Shown here one piece after another: positions 1-9,192 of a stretch of DNA of 64,000 nucleotides. The stretch lies in NCBI GenBank assembly GCA_965206025.1, contig CBDBIU010000003.1, forward strand, positions 558,001-622,000, written 5' to 3'. The position numbers and the translations under genes are program-made. Under the pieces are notes generated by a model. The model had not been told where the DNA came from, made no database searches, and saw only the letters and a program-made list of their open reading frames with translations. How positions within the stretch are numbered: the first letter of the stretch is position 1; each line of letters opens with the position of its first letter. The DNA is from G963668345 sp965206025. Lineage in GTDB: Bacteria > Acidobacteriota > Terriglobia > Bryobacterales > UBA6623.

Positions 1-369
1 CCATTCAAGGGCTTCGTGACAACTCTACGGCCCCCAAGGCCGGGCGGCGACTGCGTTGGCCAAAAAGAATTACTGATAAACAAAGGGTTACGAGTAGAGC
101 AAGGCTGCTGGCAGGTAGTCGTACAGTCTCCCGAAGGCTGTGAAATGCAGATCCACAACTGTCATCCAGTGGCCACACTCAAAGAGATAACTCCCTGTTT
201 ATCAGTGTCTTATTCCCTTTACGAGTTGCCCACGACCGGACTGGCGTGTAGGGTATTTGGGGATTTCTTGGCCGCCTTTTGGGCTCCGATGTGACTGCGG
301 GCGACGTCGGGTCGGCAGGATGGAGGAGCCGGCTACCCGTTGGCCACCCACTAAAAACCCGGAAGAGCC
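1..369. mobile_element. MITE-like insertion element, copy 1, cut by window edge
   Basis: This is the right-hand ~370 bp of a repeat also present at 597-1037 and 48344-48799. It ends in CCACTAAAAACCCGGAAGAG followed by CC, the inverted complement of the left end GGCTCTTCTGGGATTTTAGT seen in the complete copies. It encodes no transposase; the open frames inside it are not conserved in meaning. An internal inverted repeat (ACTGATAAACA at 72-82, TGTTTATCAGT at 196-206) may help fold it. The left end and its target duplication lie outside the window. Its right end truncates the zinc-ribbon gene that follows. Confidence 0.85.
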
Positions 370-580
370 GATAGGTTTTCTTGATGACTTCGGCTCGATT
401 ACCCTCTAGCGCCGTTTGGCCCCACAGTTTGTCGCCGACCGTCAAAGAAGGCCCGACGTGCTCCGTTGCCAAATCGCCTGTAAGATACGACCGCTTAACG
501 GATTGCGACGCGAAATCGTAACCGCAATCACAGCGTTCCGCACCGTCGGGGACGAGTAATTTGCAATTCGGGCAGATCAT
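370..580 (-). pseudogene. zinc-ribbon protein, N-terminal fragment truncated by insertion element
   Basis: The frame starts at 580 with MICPNC...RCDCGYDF, a four-cysteine zinc ribbon (CPNC then CDCG) that is common at the N-terminus of otherwise unrelated small bacterial membrane or regulatory proteins. About 70 native codons follow before the reading frame enters the insertion element at 369 and runs on through it. The rest of the gene is not in view. The start has no strong ribosome-binding site that I can see. Function cannot be assigned from a zinc ribbon alone. Confidence 0.5.
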
Positions 581-596
581 TTGCGTCTATTTTAGG

Positions 597-1037
597 GGCT
601 CTTCTGGGATTTTAGTGGCTGGCGGCGGTGAGTCGCCACTGTGAGGCCGACCTCCCGGAGCCTGCTTCGGTGCCATTCAAGGGCTTCGTGACAACTCTAC
701 GGCCCCCAAGGCCGGGCGGCGACTGCGTTGGCCAAAAAGAATTACTGATAAACAAAGGGTTACGAGTAGAGCAAGGCTGCTGGCAGGTAGTCGTACAGTC
801 TCCCGAAGGCTGTTGCAGATCCACAACTGTCATCCAGTGGCCACACTCAAAGAGATAACTCCCTGTTTATCAGTGTCTTATTCCCTTTACGAGTTGCCCA
901 CGACCGGACTGGCGTGTAGGGTATTTGGGGATTTCTTGGCCGCCTTTTGGGCTCCGATGTGACTGCGGGCGACGTCGGGTCGGCAGGATGGAGGAGCCGG
1001 CTACCCGTTGGCCACCCACTAAAAACCCGGAAGAGCC
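597..1037. mobile_element. MITE-like insertion element, copy 2, complete with 8-bp target duplication
   Basis: A 441-bp element with imperfect terminal inverted repeats of about 22 bp (left GGCTCTTCTGGGATTTTAGT, right end its near complement). It is flanked by the perfect 8-bp duplication ATTTTAGG at 589-596 and 1038-1045. There is no transposase, so it must have been moved in trans. GGCTCTTC-type ends with 8-bp duplications resemble the ISL3 family of insertion sequences; that family assignment is inference. The right duplication directly abuts the stop codon of the metallophosphoesterase gene (1046-1048). Relative to copy 3 it lacks 11 bp near the left end and 4 bp in the middle. Confidence 0.93.
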
Positions 1038-1045
1038 ATTTTAGG

Positions 1046-1639
1046 TTAGATCTCCAGCAAATACCCTGCCTTGCCCACGTTTCTCGCGCGCGTCTTTCCC
1101 AAATTCGCTGATCGGCCGGCCGCTTCGTGAATGTGGCCGCAGAAGAAGTATCCCGGTTCGTGCTGTTCGATGAACTCGCCGACAGCGCGGCTGCCGGCGT
1201 GCAGCCCCGCGCGAACCTCGTCAAGAGCGGTTTCCCAGGGCGGCGCGTGGCAGATGAGAACGAGCGGTGAAAGGCCGCTGAAGGGTTCCAGCTTGGCGGC
1301 GATTTCTTCTTCCGAGTATTCGCCTGGCGTGTTGAAAGGCGTGGGATTCGAATAACCGAGACCCGCCAGGTGGTAGCCCGCGGCTTCGAAAGTCCGTCCG
1401 TGGAAGTCCTGAAACCCGAACTCCTCGCAAAAGGAGGCTGTCTGCTCGGCCGACTCGTGGTTGCCCGGCAGAACCCAGAGCTTCCGGCCCAGCGGCCGCA
1501 GGATCTCGCCGCATTCGGGAAGCCCGCGCGACCAGCTCACAAGATCGCCCGCCGAGATATAGATGTCGGCCTCGACGGAGGCTACCTGCTCCAGCGACCG
1601 GAGGTCATTATGGATGTCGGAGAAAATCTGAACCTTCAT
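1046..1639 (-). CDS. calcineurin-like metallophosphoesterase
   Basis: A 197-residue protein of the calcineurin-like phosphoesterase superfamily, which uses a two-metal centre to cleave phosphomono- or diesters. The metal-binding motifs appear in order: SDIHND, AGDLV, GNHE, the CHAPPW histidine and the GHIH near the C-terminus. I start it at 1639 (MKVQIFSDIH), because the first motif normally lies within the first ten residues; the frame is open upstream to 1741. There is no signal peptide, so it is cytoplasmic. The substrate is unknown; small stand-alone members include YfcE-like enzymes. It is divergent from the gene at 1768. The 3' end sits against an insertion element, but the C-terminus after GHIH looks complete. 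Confidence 0.88.
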   Translation of the reverse strand: MKVQIFSDIHNDLRSLEQVASVEADIYISAGDLVSWSRGLPECGEILRPLGRKLWVLPGNHESAEQTASFCEEFGFQDFHGRTFEAAGYHLAGLGYSNPTPFNTPGEYSEEEIAAKLEPFSGLSPLVLICHAPPWETALDEVRAGLHAGSRAVGEFIEQHEPGYFFCGHIHEAAGRSANLGKTRARNVGKAGYLLEI

Positions 1640-1767
1640 GAGTGGCCTTATCGCGCTGGGAAATCCCACGCATCCCAGTGTATGACAAGCCAGAGGCCCA
1701 TCGCCGCCGAGACTCCGGCGAGGGGCATGGGCGTCGGCCAAATCAAGCCGTTTGATAGGATTGCGGT

Positions 1768-3759
1768 TTGAAGGTCGATCTCGTCAAGCGCTACGAAATC
1801 AAGATCCTGACGATCTGCATGATCCTGCTGGGGGTGGCTGCCGGATGGGTCCTGCTCACTCGCCCCGCCTATCGCATCGAAGGAGACTTTCTCCAGAGAG
1901 AAGACAAGCGTCACACCGACGCGTGGCTGGGTGAGCAAATGCAGTCGTCGATCGCCGAGCATCGCGCCCGGGCCTGCCTGGCTCTGGGACGGATCGGCGA
2001 CCCCGAAACGCTCGATCCGCTGATCGCGGCTCTCGAAGACCCCATCGCGCGCGTGCGGGCAGCCGCGGCATTTGCCGTCGGCGAAATGGAAGACGCGGCA
2101 ACGCTCGCCGAGTCGGGCCTTGCACCCGAGGAGCGTGCTGCGCGGGCTTTGCTCGAGACGCTCCTCGATGACGAACGCCTGGTTGTCTCGAACGCCGTCG
2201 AAGCCTTGGGAAAGTTGGGCCGGCGGACAGCTCTCGATTCCCTTACGCGGACCCCCGCGCCCCTGCCGGTTACGCTCGCCGCCTTGCTCCGCATGAGAGC
2301 GGTGGAGCTGGCCCCGTGGATCGCGGATTGGATGAAGTCCGACGATCAGGACACGCGCTGGGCCGCGGCGTTGGCCTCGGCGGAGTTGGGCGTGCCCCTT
2401 GACTCGGAAACAACTCGTTCGTTCATCAACTTGACGAAAGACACTAATTCCTTCGTCCGCGCCGCGGCGGCGCAAGGGCTTGCCCGAGCCGAACCCACGG
2501 CGGAGACTCTTGATTCCCTGGCCAGGCTGACCACCGACCGCGACCCGAAGGTTCGGATCGAAGCGCTGCGAGCGATCGGAGAAGTTCAGACAGAGAGGTC
2601 TCTAGAAATCCTGATCGCCGCATTGGGTGACGCCAACGAGAATGTACGCATCACCGCGGTCGAGTCAATGGCCTCGCTCGGGGACCGGCGGGCCATTTCA
2701 TCGCTGCAGCCGCTTCGATTCCGGGACTCGCCCGTAGCCTGGGCCGCCGAGCAGACGCTGGTCGCCCTCGCCGCCGGCGGCGCACAGTTTTTCGCGGGAT
2801 TCAGGGGTGTCCCAGCGGCCTACGAAAACCCGCCGGCCATGGGAGCATTCGTCCAGGCGCTGGGGAGGCTGCCCTCGGAGCGCTCCGCCCAGTCGCTGGC
2901 CGAGTTATGGAAGAGCGACGAGGAGCATGTCGCGCCGGTTCGGCCGTTGGTCTTGCACGCCTTGGCGGCGCAAGGAATTGCCGATTGGGAACCGTACCTG
3001 GCGGTGGCGCTTGAGGATGCCGATTGGACCCTTCGCCGGGCCGCTCTTAACCTGATGCCAAGTCCCGAGGTCGAAACATGTCTGGCCGCCTACCGGCGAG
3101 CGCTTCTCCCGCCGGCCAGCGCCGTTCGTATTGCCGCCTTGGATGCCGCTTCCCGAGCTCACAAGGGTCCTCAGCAAAGGCAGTTTTTCCTCGAAGCCCT
3201 GGGGGACCCCGACCGGCTTGTTCGAACGCGCGCCGCCAAACACTTGCGTCTGCTGCACGACGAGGACCACCAGCAACGGATCGGTCTCGCCGATACGCGC
3301 TATGCGCGGGAAGACTACCAGCGTATCGCCCGCACCTTGAACCGAAGGCTCAAGATCGACACCAGCGCCGGCGTCCTCGACGTGCTTCTCGACTACGAGT
3401 ACGCTCCTCTCACGGCGGAGAACTTCTTCGAACTGGCCCGCCGCGGCTACTTCGACGGGCAGCGCTTCGTCACCGTGGTTCCGAACCGGTTTGTGAAGGC
3501 CGGTGACCCGCGGGGAGACGGGCAAGGCGGGCCGGGGTACGCCATCCGCTGCGAGGTGAACCCCCGGCCGTTCTTGCGGGGGAGCTTGGGAATGGCCGTG
3601 GGAGAAAAAGACTCCGGGGGGAGCCAGTTTTTCATCTGTTTGTCGCCGCAACTGCTCTTCGACGGGCGCTACACGAATTTCGGACGACTGGTCTCGGGAG
3701 ACGACGTGATTGATCGCATCACCACCGAAACGCGGATCTTGCGGGTGGTTGTTCCCTAG
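1768..3759 (+). CDS. membrane-anchored HEAT-repeat protein with C-terminal cyclophilin-like domain
   Basis: A 663-residue fusion. Residues ~12-31 form one membrane segment, so the rest is probably periplasmic. Residues ~55-520 are degenerate HEAT/PBS-lyase repeats (for example ALGRIGDPETLDPLIAALED), a protein-interaction scaffold. Residues ~540-660 have the cyclophilin peptidyl-prolyl isomerase fold (GSLGMAVGEKDSGGSQFFI). Aligned by eye with CypA, the catalytic Arg55, Phe60 and Gln63 positions read Thr, Arg and Lys, and Trp121/His126 read Phe/Tyr, so isomerase activity is doubtful although the core Phe of SQFFI is kept. The start is a TTG at 1768, supported by an AGGA about 9 bases upstream. 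It stands alone, divergent from the phosphoesterase. Confidence 0.85.
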   Translation: MKVDLVKRYEIKILTICMILLGVAAGWVLLTRPAYRIEGDFLQREDKRHTDAWLGEQMQSSIAEHRARACLALGRIGDPETLDPLIAALEDPIARVRAAAAFAVGEMEDAATLAESGLAPEERAARALLETLLDDERLVVSNAVEALGKLGRRTALDSLTRTPAPLPVTLAALLRMRAVELAPWIADWMKSDDQDTRWAAALASAELGVPLDSETTRSFINLTKDTNSFVRAAAAQGLARAEPTAETLDSLARLTTDRDPKVRIEALRAIGEVQTERSLEILIAALGDANENVRITAVESMASLGDRRAISSLQPLRFRDSPVAWAAEQTLVALAAGGAQFFAGFRGVPAAYENPPAMGAFVQALGRLPSERSAQSLAELWKSDEEHVAPVRPLVLHALAAQGIADWEPYLAVALEDADWTLRRAALNLMPSPEVETCLAAYRRALLPPASAVRIAALDAASRAHKGPQQRQFFLEALGDPDRLVRTRAAKHLRLLHDEDHQQRIGLADTRYAREDYQRIARTLNRRLKIDTSAGVLDVLLDYEYAPLTAENFFELARRGYFDGQRFVTVVPNRFVKAGDPRGDGQGGPGYAIRCEVNPRPFLRGSLGMAVGEKDSGGSQFFICLSPQLLFDGRYTNFGRLVSGDDVIDRITTETRILRVVVP

Positions 3760-4260
3760 GTTTGACTGGTGCTCTTACCGGGACCGCCTGAGAACCCCAG
3801 GTTCTACGCACAGGGAGTCCGTGAATTAGCCAAGCTATTGAAGCCCGAGATCAAGGAGCTGCCGAAGGAACGAAACCGAGGCCCAAGAAAGAGTAACCAG
3901 GGGTCGTTTGCTTACTCGACTCCCAAGAAGCTTGGAGTCTTCAAGAGTAACGGGAAATACGAGACCCTGGTCGGAGCCGCGGACACGAGCCCGCCGGCCC
4001 CCGCCCTCACGAGTCTGGGTGAAAAATCCAATGCGCTTGTGGCGCACGCTTTCAGCGTGCTGTGCTGGCATTCTTGCCGGCATCCCACCGGCCGGCAAAA
4101 GGGGCCGGCGCGCCAACCAGACATGTCGCCACGAATGGCGACACGGCACGCCGGGAGGTGTGAGCCACGTCGGCTTTCGGTCCCGACATTTCCGGATCCA
4201 TGGTGATCTCGTCTCCCGAACAGTCCACTACCAGATCCTCAAGCCGGCCGTCTGGCCACC
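3760..4260. other. intergenic region with hairpin repeats, no convincing gene
   Basis: About 500 bp without a supported gene; the open frame at 3769-4206 has no recognisable domain and runs through repeat sequence. It contains GC-rich hairpins, including GTCGCCA-CGAA-TGGCGAC at 4125-4142. The 27 bp beginning there (4125-4151) recur exactly at 14102-14128, so this is a dispersed palindromic repeat. The hairpins could terminate transcription from either side (genes at 1768 and 4261 converge here). Confidence 0.6.
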
Positions 4261-6237
4261 CTACTCCCGAAAGAAATTACTCACATCCTCCATCGAGGTC
4301 GTGAAGGTATAGTCGGGCAAGCTCTGCTGAAAGACTTTACCGTAAGGCCGCTTGAGGATGCGGTTGTCGAGCAGGGCCAAAACGCCCCGGTCCCGGCTAT
4401 TGCGAATCAGCCGGCCGAAGCCTTGCTTAAGAGAGATGACGGCCTGCGGGATCTGGAATTCGACAAAGGGGTTCTGGCCGGCCTGGCGCAGGCTTCTGAT
4501 CCGCGCCTCGACGACGGGGTCCGACGGCACGGCAAAGGGAAGCTTGTCGATAATGACCGCGCTGAGTTGCTCGCCCGGCACGTCCACGCCCTGCCAAAAA
4601 CTCGCCGTGGCGAACAGGACGCAATGAGGCGTGTTGCGAAACTGATCGAGCAGGGCGCTGTTGGGAGCCGTGCCCTGCAGCAAGATCGGGTACTCGATGG
4701 CAAAAGAAACGAACTCGTGGACTGCCCGCATCTGCTGGTAGCTGGTGAAGAGAACAAAAGCCCGTCCCCGGCTGCGGCGCAAGAGCCGGACGATCTCGTC
4801 CGACGCCGCCTTGACGAACTGCTCGGAACGCGGATCGGGCAGCGAAGCTGGAACATAGAACAGCACCTGCTGTTGGAAGTCAAAATGAGGCGGGACGACG
4901 AGCTCCCGGGCGGAGTCGAAGCCCAGACGACTTCGAATGTAGTCGAACTCGCCCTCGACCGCCAGCGTGGCCGAGGTGAGTACGATTGTGGCGACCTCGT
5001 TGAACAGCCGCTCGTTGAGCAGTTCCGACACATCGATCGGGGTGGCCTGCAGGAAAACGCCGCGCCCGCGCCTCTCCACCCAATAGACGAAGCGCTCGTC
5101 GTCGCCTTCGATCAGAAACCGTAACTCCTTATCCAGCTCCGCGACCCGCCGCTCCAGAGGGATCATTTCGTCGGTTTGCTTCTTGACGCCTTTTAACTGT
5201 GTTCCCAGCATCTCGAGCGCGTTGAGCAGTGAAGCATACTCATCGCCGTGCCGCTGGGCGAATTTGCCGCGGTCACGAAAGCTGGAGCGCCCCTCGCGGC
5301 CGTCGAAGAGGGCGAAAAACGTCTCCGAGTGATTGCGGAAAGTCTGCAGGGCGCGGTCGAGCGGCTTTGATCCGAACCCCTTGCGAAAGGCGGCGTCCTG
5401 CACATCACGGGCCAATTCGTTGAAGCGGTAGTTGCTGACCTGTATGCCGAAGTGTTGGCCGGCCACCTCCTCGATCTCGTGCGCTTCGTCGAAGATCACC
5501 GCTTGATAGTCGGGGATGATCGAGGCGTAGTCGCTTTCGCGCAGCGAGAGGTCGGCGAAAAACAGGTGGTGGTTGACGATGATGATGTCGGCCTCGGCGG
5601 CCTGCTGGTGCATGCGAGTAAGGAAGCAGCGCTCGAACTGCTCGCACTTTTGACCGGAGCAGAGCTCGCGGCGGGCATCGAGCTTGTGCCAGAGTTTGCT
5701 GTCCTCGGGCAAGGTCTTGAGTTCCGCTCGATCACCGGTCTGGGTGTGTTTCTCCCAGTCGTGGATCACGCGGAACTCGTCGATCTCGGTCAGCCCATCG
5801 AGAATAGGCCGTCCCTCGGCCTCATACACCTTCTGCCGGCACAAGTAGTTGTTGCGCCCTTTCATGTAGGCGACTTTCAAGCGCCGGCCGATGTGTTTTT
5901 GCAGGAAGGGGAGGTCTTTGTGGTAGAGCTGCTCCTGAAGGTTCTTGGTCCCGGTCGAGATGATGACCCGCTTGCCGCTGGCGATGACGGGGACCAGGTA
6001 GGCGAGGGTCTTTCCGGTTCCGGTCCCCGCTTCGACGATCAGGTGCCGCTGCTCGGCGAGCGCGGCTTCGACCTCTTCGGCCATGGCGAGCTGGCCCGGC
6101 CGAAACTCATATTGCGGGTGCCGGCGCGACAGCAGTCCATGGCGCGAGAAGAAGTCGCGAGCGCGTGTTGACTCTCGGCGCGGCGTGGAGGTGGTTTGAC
6201 CGGCTTTGTTCATTCCAGGAAGTCCGGAAGTCCCCAT
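4261..6237 (-). CDS. DinG/YoaA-type ATP-dependent DNA helicase
   Basis: A 658-residue superfamily 2 helicase of the XPD/DinG group, which unwinds DNA 5' to 3' during repair of stalled forks and R-loops. Walker A is EAGTGTGKT (~residue 70), Walker B DEAH (IFDEAHEIEE, ~250), and the C-terminal motif VI is QGFGRLIR. Four cysteines (NNYLC; ELCSGQKCEQFERC) fit the iron-sulfur cluster of this family. The fragment VNHHLFFADL lies between the cluster and DEAH as usual. An alternative start is MNKAGQ at 6213. The gene is monocistronic, followed by a repeat-bearing gap. Confidence 0.93.
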   Translation of the reverse strand: MGTSGLPGMNKAGQTTSTPRRESTRARDFFSRHGLLSRRHPQYEFRPGQLAMAEEVEAALAEQRHLIVEAGTGTGKTLAYLVPVIASGKRVIISTGTKNLQEQLYHKDLPFLQKHIGRRLKVAYMKGRNNYLCRQKVYEAEGRPILDGLTEIDEFRVIHDWEKHTQTGDRAELKTLPEDSKLWHKLDARRELCSGQKCEQFERCFLTRMHQQAAEADIIIVNHHLFFADLSLRESDYASIIPDYQAVIFDEAHEIEEVAGQHFGIQVSNYRFNELARDVQDAAFRKGFGSKPLDRALQTFRNHSETFFALFDGREGRSSFRDRGKFAQRHGDEYASLLNALEMLGTQLKGVKKQTDEMIPLERRVAELDKELRFLIEGDDERFVYWVERRGRGVFLQATPIDVSELLNERLFNEVATIVLTSATLAVEGEFDYIRSRLGFDSARELVVPPHFDFQQQVLFYVPASLPDPRSEQFVKAASDEIVRLLRRSRGRAFVLFTSYQQMRAVHEFVSFAIEYPILLQGTAPNSALLDQFRNTPHCVLFATASFWQGVDVPGEQLSAVIIDKLPFAVPSDPVVEARIRSLRQAGQNPFVEFQIPQAVISLKQGFGRLIRNSRDRGVLALLDNRILKRPYGKVFQQSLPDYTFTTSMEDVSNFFRE

Positions 6238-6310
6238 TTTCCCTCCACCTCGGGCTGCTATCCTAGGCCCCTCCGAGACTGGACAGGCCTTAACTAACGA
6301 GTATTAGGGC

Positions 6311-6508
6311 TAGCCCGCATTTCTCACCACCTGACGGCCGAAGCACGCAATAGGCCCGTCATTACGGCGTTGCGCTTGCTCGCCGTGCTCAACGTACTGT
6401 TCAAGTACGCCCGCATTATTCAAGAAATGCGGCGCCGAGCGGCGCGCGCCTCGTACTGACGGGCCTCTCACGCACTTCGCCTCGCCACCTGGTGAGAAAA
6501 GCGGGCTA
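6311..6508. repeat. 198-bp palindromic repeat (TAGCCCGC family), copy A
   Basis: The left end TAGCCCGCATTTCTCACCA and right end TGGTGAGAAAAGCGGGCTA are inverted copies with one mismatch. The inner ~70 bp on each side are also imperfectly complementary, so a transcript would fold into one long hairpin. Near-identical copies lie at 41228-41425 and variants at 11089-11261, 16173-16431 and 27114-27370. No protein is encoded. It lies between the helicase and GHL6-like genes, both on the minus strand. Confidence 0.9.
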
Positions 6509-6647
6509 ACGCTGAGGAGCGGGGTATTTTCCCCTAAGGATATCGTTTTCAGCGCGGGCGACTACGGCTGTGATGCCGCTCACCAAACGCAAGACCGTCA
6601 CGGGAGGCAGCGCAACGGCATGCCACAGGCCCGTTTGCCCGACCGCC

Positions 6648-8891
6648 CTAAGCGAAGTCAACCGCCAGCATGGCGAAGGTTTCCATCCTCGGCACTTCAA
6701 ACGAGACGTGGCCCCCCGCGGATTCGTGGTCAACGGCGGTCCCATCGGGAAGCAGGACTACCCGCTTCACTTCGCGTCCGCCAATGTTGAGTTTCATTTT
6801 GATCCCGTCAACGGGGCTGCTCGGGAGATCTTTGGGGAAATTCACCAGGTTCACCACGATGCGGTTGTTTTCCGCTTGCCGGAAGGCCGTCACCTCGACC
6901 GACTGGGGGGCCTGGGCTTCAAAACAAAAATCGCCGCCGAGCATGCGAATGAAGTTGGCGACAATGTCGGCGTACAGCTCGGAACTCTCGATTTCACCCG
7001 CGACGTATAACACTTTGCCCTTGCCGAAGCGATGCAAGACCACGGCCGGGTCGCTCGTGGCGATCCCCGGGGGGTTGCTATGGATCGACGCATAGCGTGA
7101 GGGATCGGCCGGATCGGTATAGGGCATTGTCAGCGTGCCGAGGACCCGCGCCCCCGACTTCGCCGCTACCCTCAACTGGGAAGATCCCAAACCCAGTGGA
7201 TACTTTCGAGAATAGCCGGCGAAATGCTCCTCGAAGTCTTCGGTCGGAGCGATGTAGGTGTAGTTTTCCTCCGTCTCGCCCTCGTAGGAGAGGCCAAAGA
7301 CGTCAGCCAAGAGGAAGTCCTCCTGCCGCGATCCGCCTTTCGTCACCAGCGATGAGTACTTGCTGGCGTAAACGTTCCCGCCGTTACGCACATAATTCCT
7401 GATGGCCTCGACCTCTTCCTCGTCCATCATCAGGACGTTAGGGAGCGCCACCACCCGATAGCGAGACAAATCGCCCAGGTTCTTCTTGCAGATGATCCCG
7501 TAGGGAATATGGCGGCTTCGACAGGTCTGGCAGACGCCCAAAGCGGCGTCCACGTGGGGCGCCTTTTTCGACAGAGACGGATCGTCCACTCGCTTGCCGT
7601 TGTCGGCGAAATCGCACTTGGACCAGGTGCTGAAATAGATGCCCACGTCTTGGCAGAGATCGCCTCCCAAAAACGGCTCATATCGCTTCGTTTCCTCAAA
7701 CACCCTGCCCATGTGCTGATACACGGTCTTGTTGACGGTTCCCACGGGGTCGATCGCGTCGATGAAAACGAACGCTCCTCCGTCGGCCAGCGACGCGTAC
7801 GACTTCGTGCGCAGCAGATCCGCCGATTTCTTCGCCGTATGGTTGCGGATGCTGACCATCACGCTGGTTTCAAATCCGTAAGGAAGATTTGGGCTGAGAC
7901 TATAGAAGAGCTTGCGGACGAAAGAACCCTGAAGAGCATCTCCGTAGAAATCACCCTGCAAGAAATCGTTCTGCGGCACCAGATCCTCGGTGACGCCCCG
8001 CCTCCAGTCAGCCGGATACGACGACGATTGATGTTCGACCGTGACCTCGGGGCGGATCTTCTTCGCGGTCGAGGTCAGCAGGGCCGCGAAGTCCGTCAGC
8101 CATTCCTCGCGTTTCCTCTGAAAACTCACCCAATGCGGGTCTTCCCAGTCGATCGTGGTCGGCAGCTTGCCGCCGACTTCGGAGGCAAAGCGGTTACGGC
8201 AGTGACGGCAGTAACAAGTCGTCGGCCAGAAGGTCATGTCGATGCGAATGCCCTCGGACTTGTAGGCGCTGACGATTTCCCCGACAATGCCCGCGGCGTA
8301 ATCACGATACGGCGAATTGGGACAGCACAGCCCATGGCGATTATGCTCGGCGGCTTCTTTTCCGCTGGCCAGGACGATACGCCAGTCGGGGTGGTTTTCG
8401 TAGGCCCAGCGGTCGAAGATCGCGCTGAAGTAGAGTACGACGGCAATGCCGTTCTTCTGGCAACCTTCGACCACCCTGGCCAGATGGTCCTTGCCCTGCA
8501 TGCCGCGGTGCGTGCGGCCGACCTTCGTGGGGAAGTTGCAGAGTCCGACGTGAGAATGGGCGTAGACGATCGCCGATTGCACCTGCGACAACTTGAGTGT
8601 TTGAACGTACTGGTCGGGGTCGTATTCCGACAGGAACTCCGGCCTCAGGTCGGTAATGTGCACGTCGATGACGTTGCGTCGGAACGCCCGGCGGTACCAG
8701 GGTTCGGTGTGAGCAGCTGCCGGCGGCGGTCCGGCGCCGGCGGAGGCGGGAAGCAAGGCGGCTCCCGCCAGCCCCGCGCTGGCGTGCAGGAAGGTCCGGC
8801 GGTCGATTGTTTCGTTGGTCTCGCCCGGCCCGGATCGGGGGCGCCGGCTCGCGCTTTTCAGGTTTCTCGGCGACGATGAATTCTCACTCAT
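6648..8891 (-). CDS. Tat-exported GHL6/beta-galactosidase-trimerisation-like protein
   Basis: A 747-residue protein with a twin-arginine signal (DRRTFLHASAGLAGAALL, ~residues 31-48), so it folds before export to the periplasm. Residues ~65-400 resemble the hypothetical glycosyl hydrolase 6 family (a TIM-barrel fold related to alpha-fucosidase/GH42 proteins): PEFLSEYDPDQYVQTLKLSQ, GIRIDMTFWP and the CYCRHCRNRF cluster are typical. Residues ~420-640 look like a trimerisation domain of the GH42 middle type (GGNVYASKYSSLV...GKVLYVAGEIESSELYADIV). Activity on a glycan is inferred from the family only. No sugar genes adjoin. Monocistronic, with a repeat downstream. Confidence 0.8.
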   Translation of the reverse strand: MSENSSSPRNLKSASRRPRSGPGETNETIDRRTFLHASAGLAGAALLPASAGAGPPPAAAHTEPWYRRAFRRNVIDVHITDLRPEFLSEYDPDQYVQTLKLSQVQSAIVYAHSHVGLCNFPTKVGRTHRGMQGKDHLARVVEGCQKNGIAVVLYFSAIFDRWAYENHPDWRIVLASGKEAAEHNRHGLCCPNSPYRDYAAGIVGEIVSAYKSEGIRIDMTFWPTTCYCRHCRNRFASEVGGKLPTTIDWEDPHWVSFQRKREEWLTDFAALLTSTAKKIRPEVTVEHQSSSYPADWRRGVTEDLVPQNDFLQGDFYGDALQGSFVRKLFYSLSPNLPYGFETSVMVSIRNHTAKKSADLLRTKSYASLADGGAFVFIDAIDPVGTVNKTVYQHMGRVFEETKRYEPFLGGDLCQDVGIYFSTWSKCDFADNGKRVDDPSLSKKAPHVDAALGVCQTCRSRHIPYGIICKKNLGDLSRYRVVALPNVLMMDEEEVEAIRNYVRNGGNVYASKYSSLVTKGGSRQEDFLLADVFGLSYEGETEENYTYIAPTEDFEEHFAGYSRKYPLGLGSSQLRVAAKSGARVLGTLTMPYTDPADPSRYASIHSNPPGIATSDPAVVLHRFGKGKVLYVAGEIESSELYADIVANFIRMLGGDFCFEAQAPQSVEVTAFRQAENNRIVVNLVNFPKDLPSSPVDGIKMKLNIGGREVKRVVLLPDGTAVDHESAGGHVSFEVPRMETFAMLAVDFA

Positions 8892-9145
8892 GGTCTCTGG
8901 CTCCTCTCAACTATCTGCTGGTTCCGACAATTGGCTTCATTGGCCGAACCCGATTCCCGCCCGCGTGCTCGGCAGCCCGAGAGTGTAGCACGGGCGCGGG
9001 TCGTGCGTGTAACTGTTTCCCTAAGCTTCCGCCGCGAGACACGCCGCCCGCGAAAGAGCATGGCTTCTGAAGGACCCACACGGGCAGCCCTGGGCGTTCG
9101 CTCCCTCAAGCCTGGCTCCGCAAGGCCGGCGCCTGCTGAAGCCGT

Positions 9146-9175
9146 TTGATCCCTGAGCGGAACGTGTTCTATATT
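9146..9175 (+). promoter_or_regulatory. candidate sigma-70 promoter of the TPR gene
   Basis: TTGATC (9146-9151) and TATATT (9170-9175) are separated by 18 bp and end 17 bp before the ATG at 9193. It lies in the 301-bp divergent gap between the GHL6-like and TPR genes, where nothing else is seen. Confidence 0.4.
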
Positions 9176-9192
9176 CGTTAGGGATCTTTGAA

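Noticed and set aside
179..294. Peptides encoded inside the insertion element
   Set aside because: Frames are not preserved between copies and contain no known motif.
3769..4206. 145-codon open frame between the HEAT-cyclophilin and helicase genes
   Set aside because: It runs through dispersed hairpin repeats, has no domain, and competes with frames on the other strand.
5452..6171. Long plus-strand open frame opposite the helicase gene
   Set aside because: Shadow of a high-GC coding region; the minus strand carries all helicase motifs.
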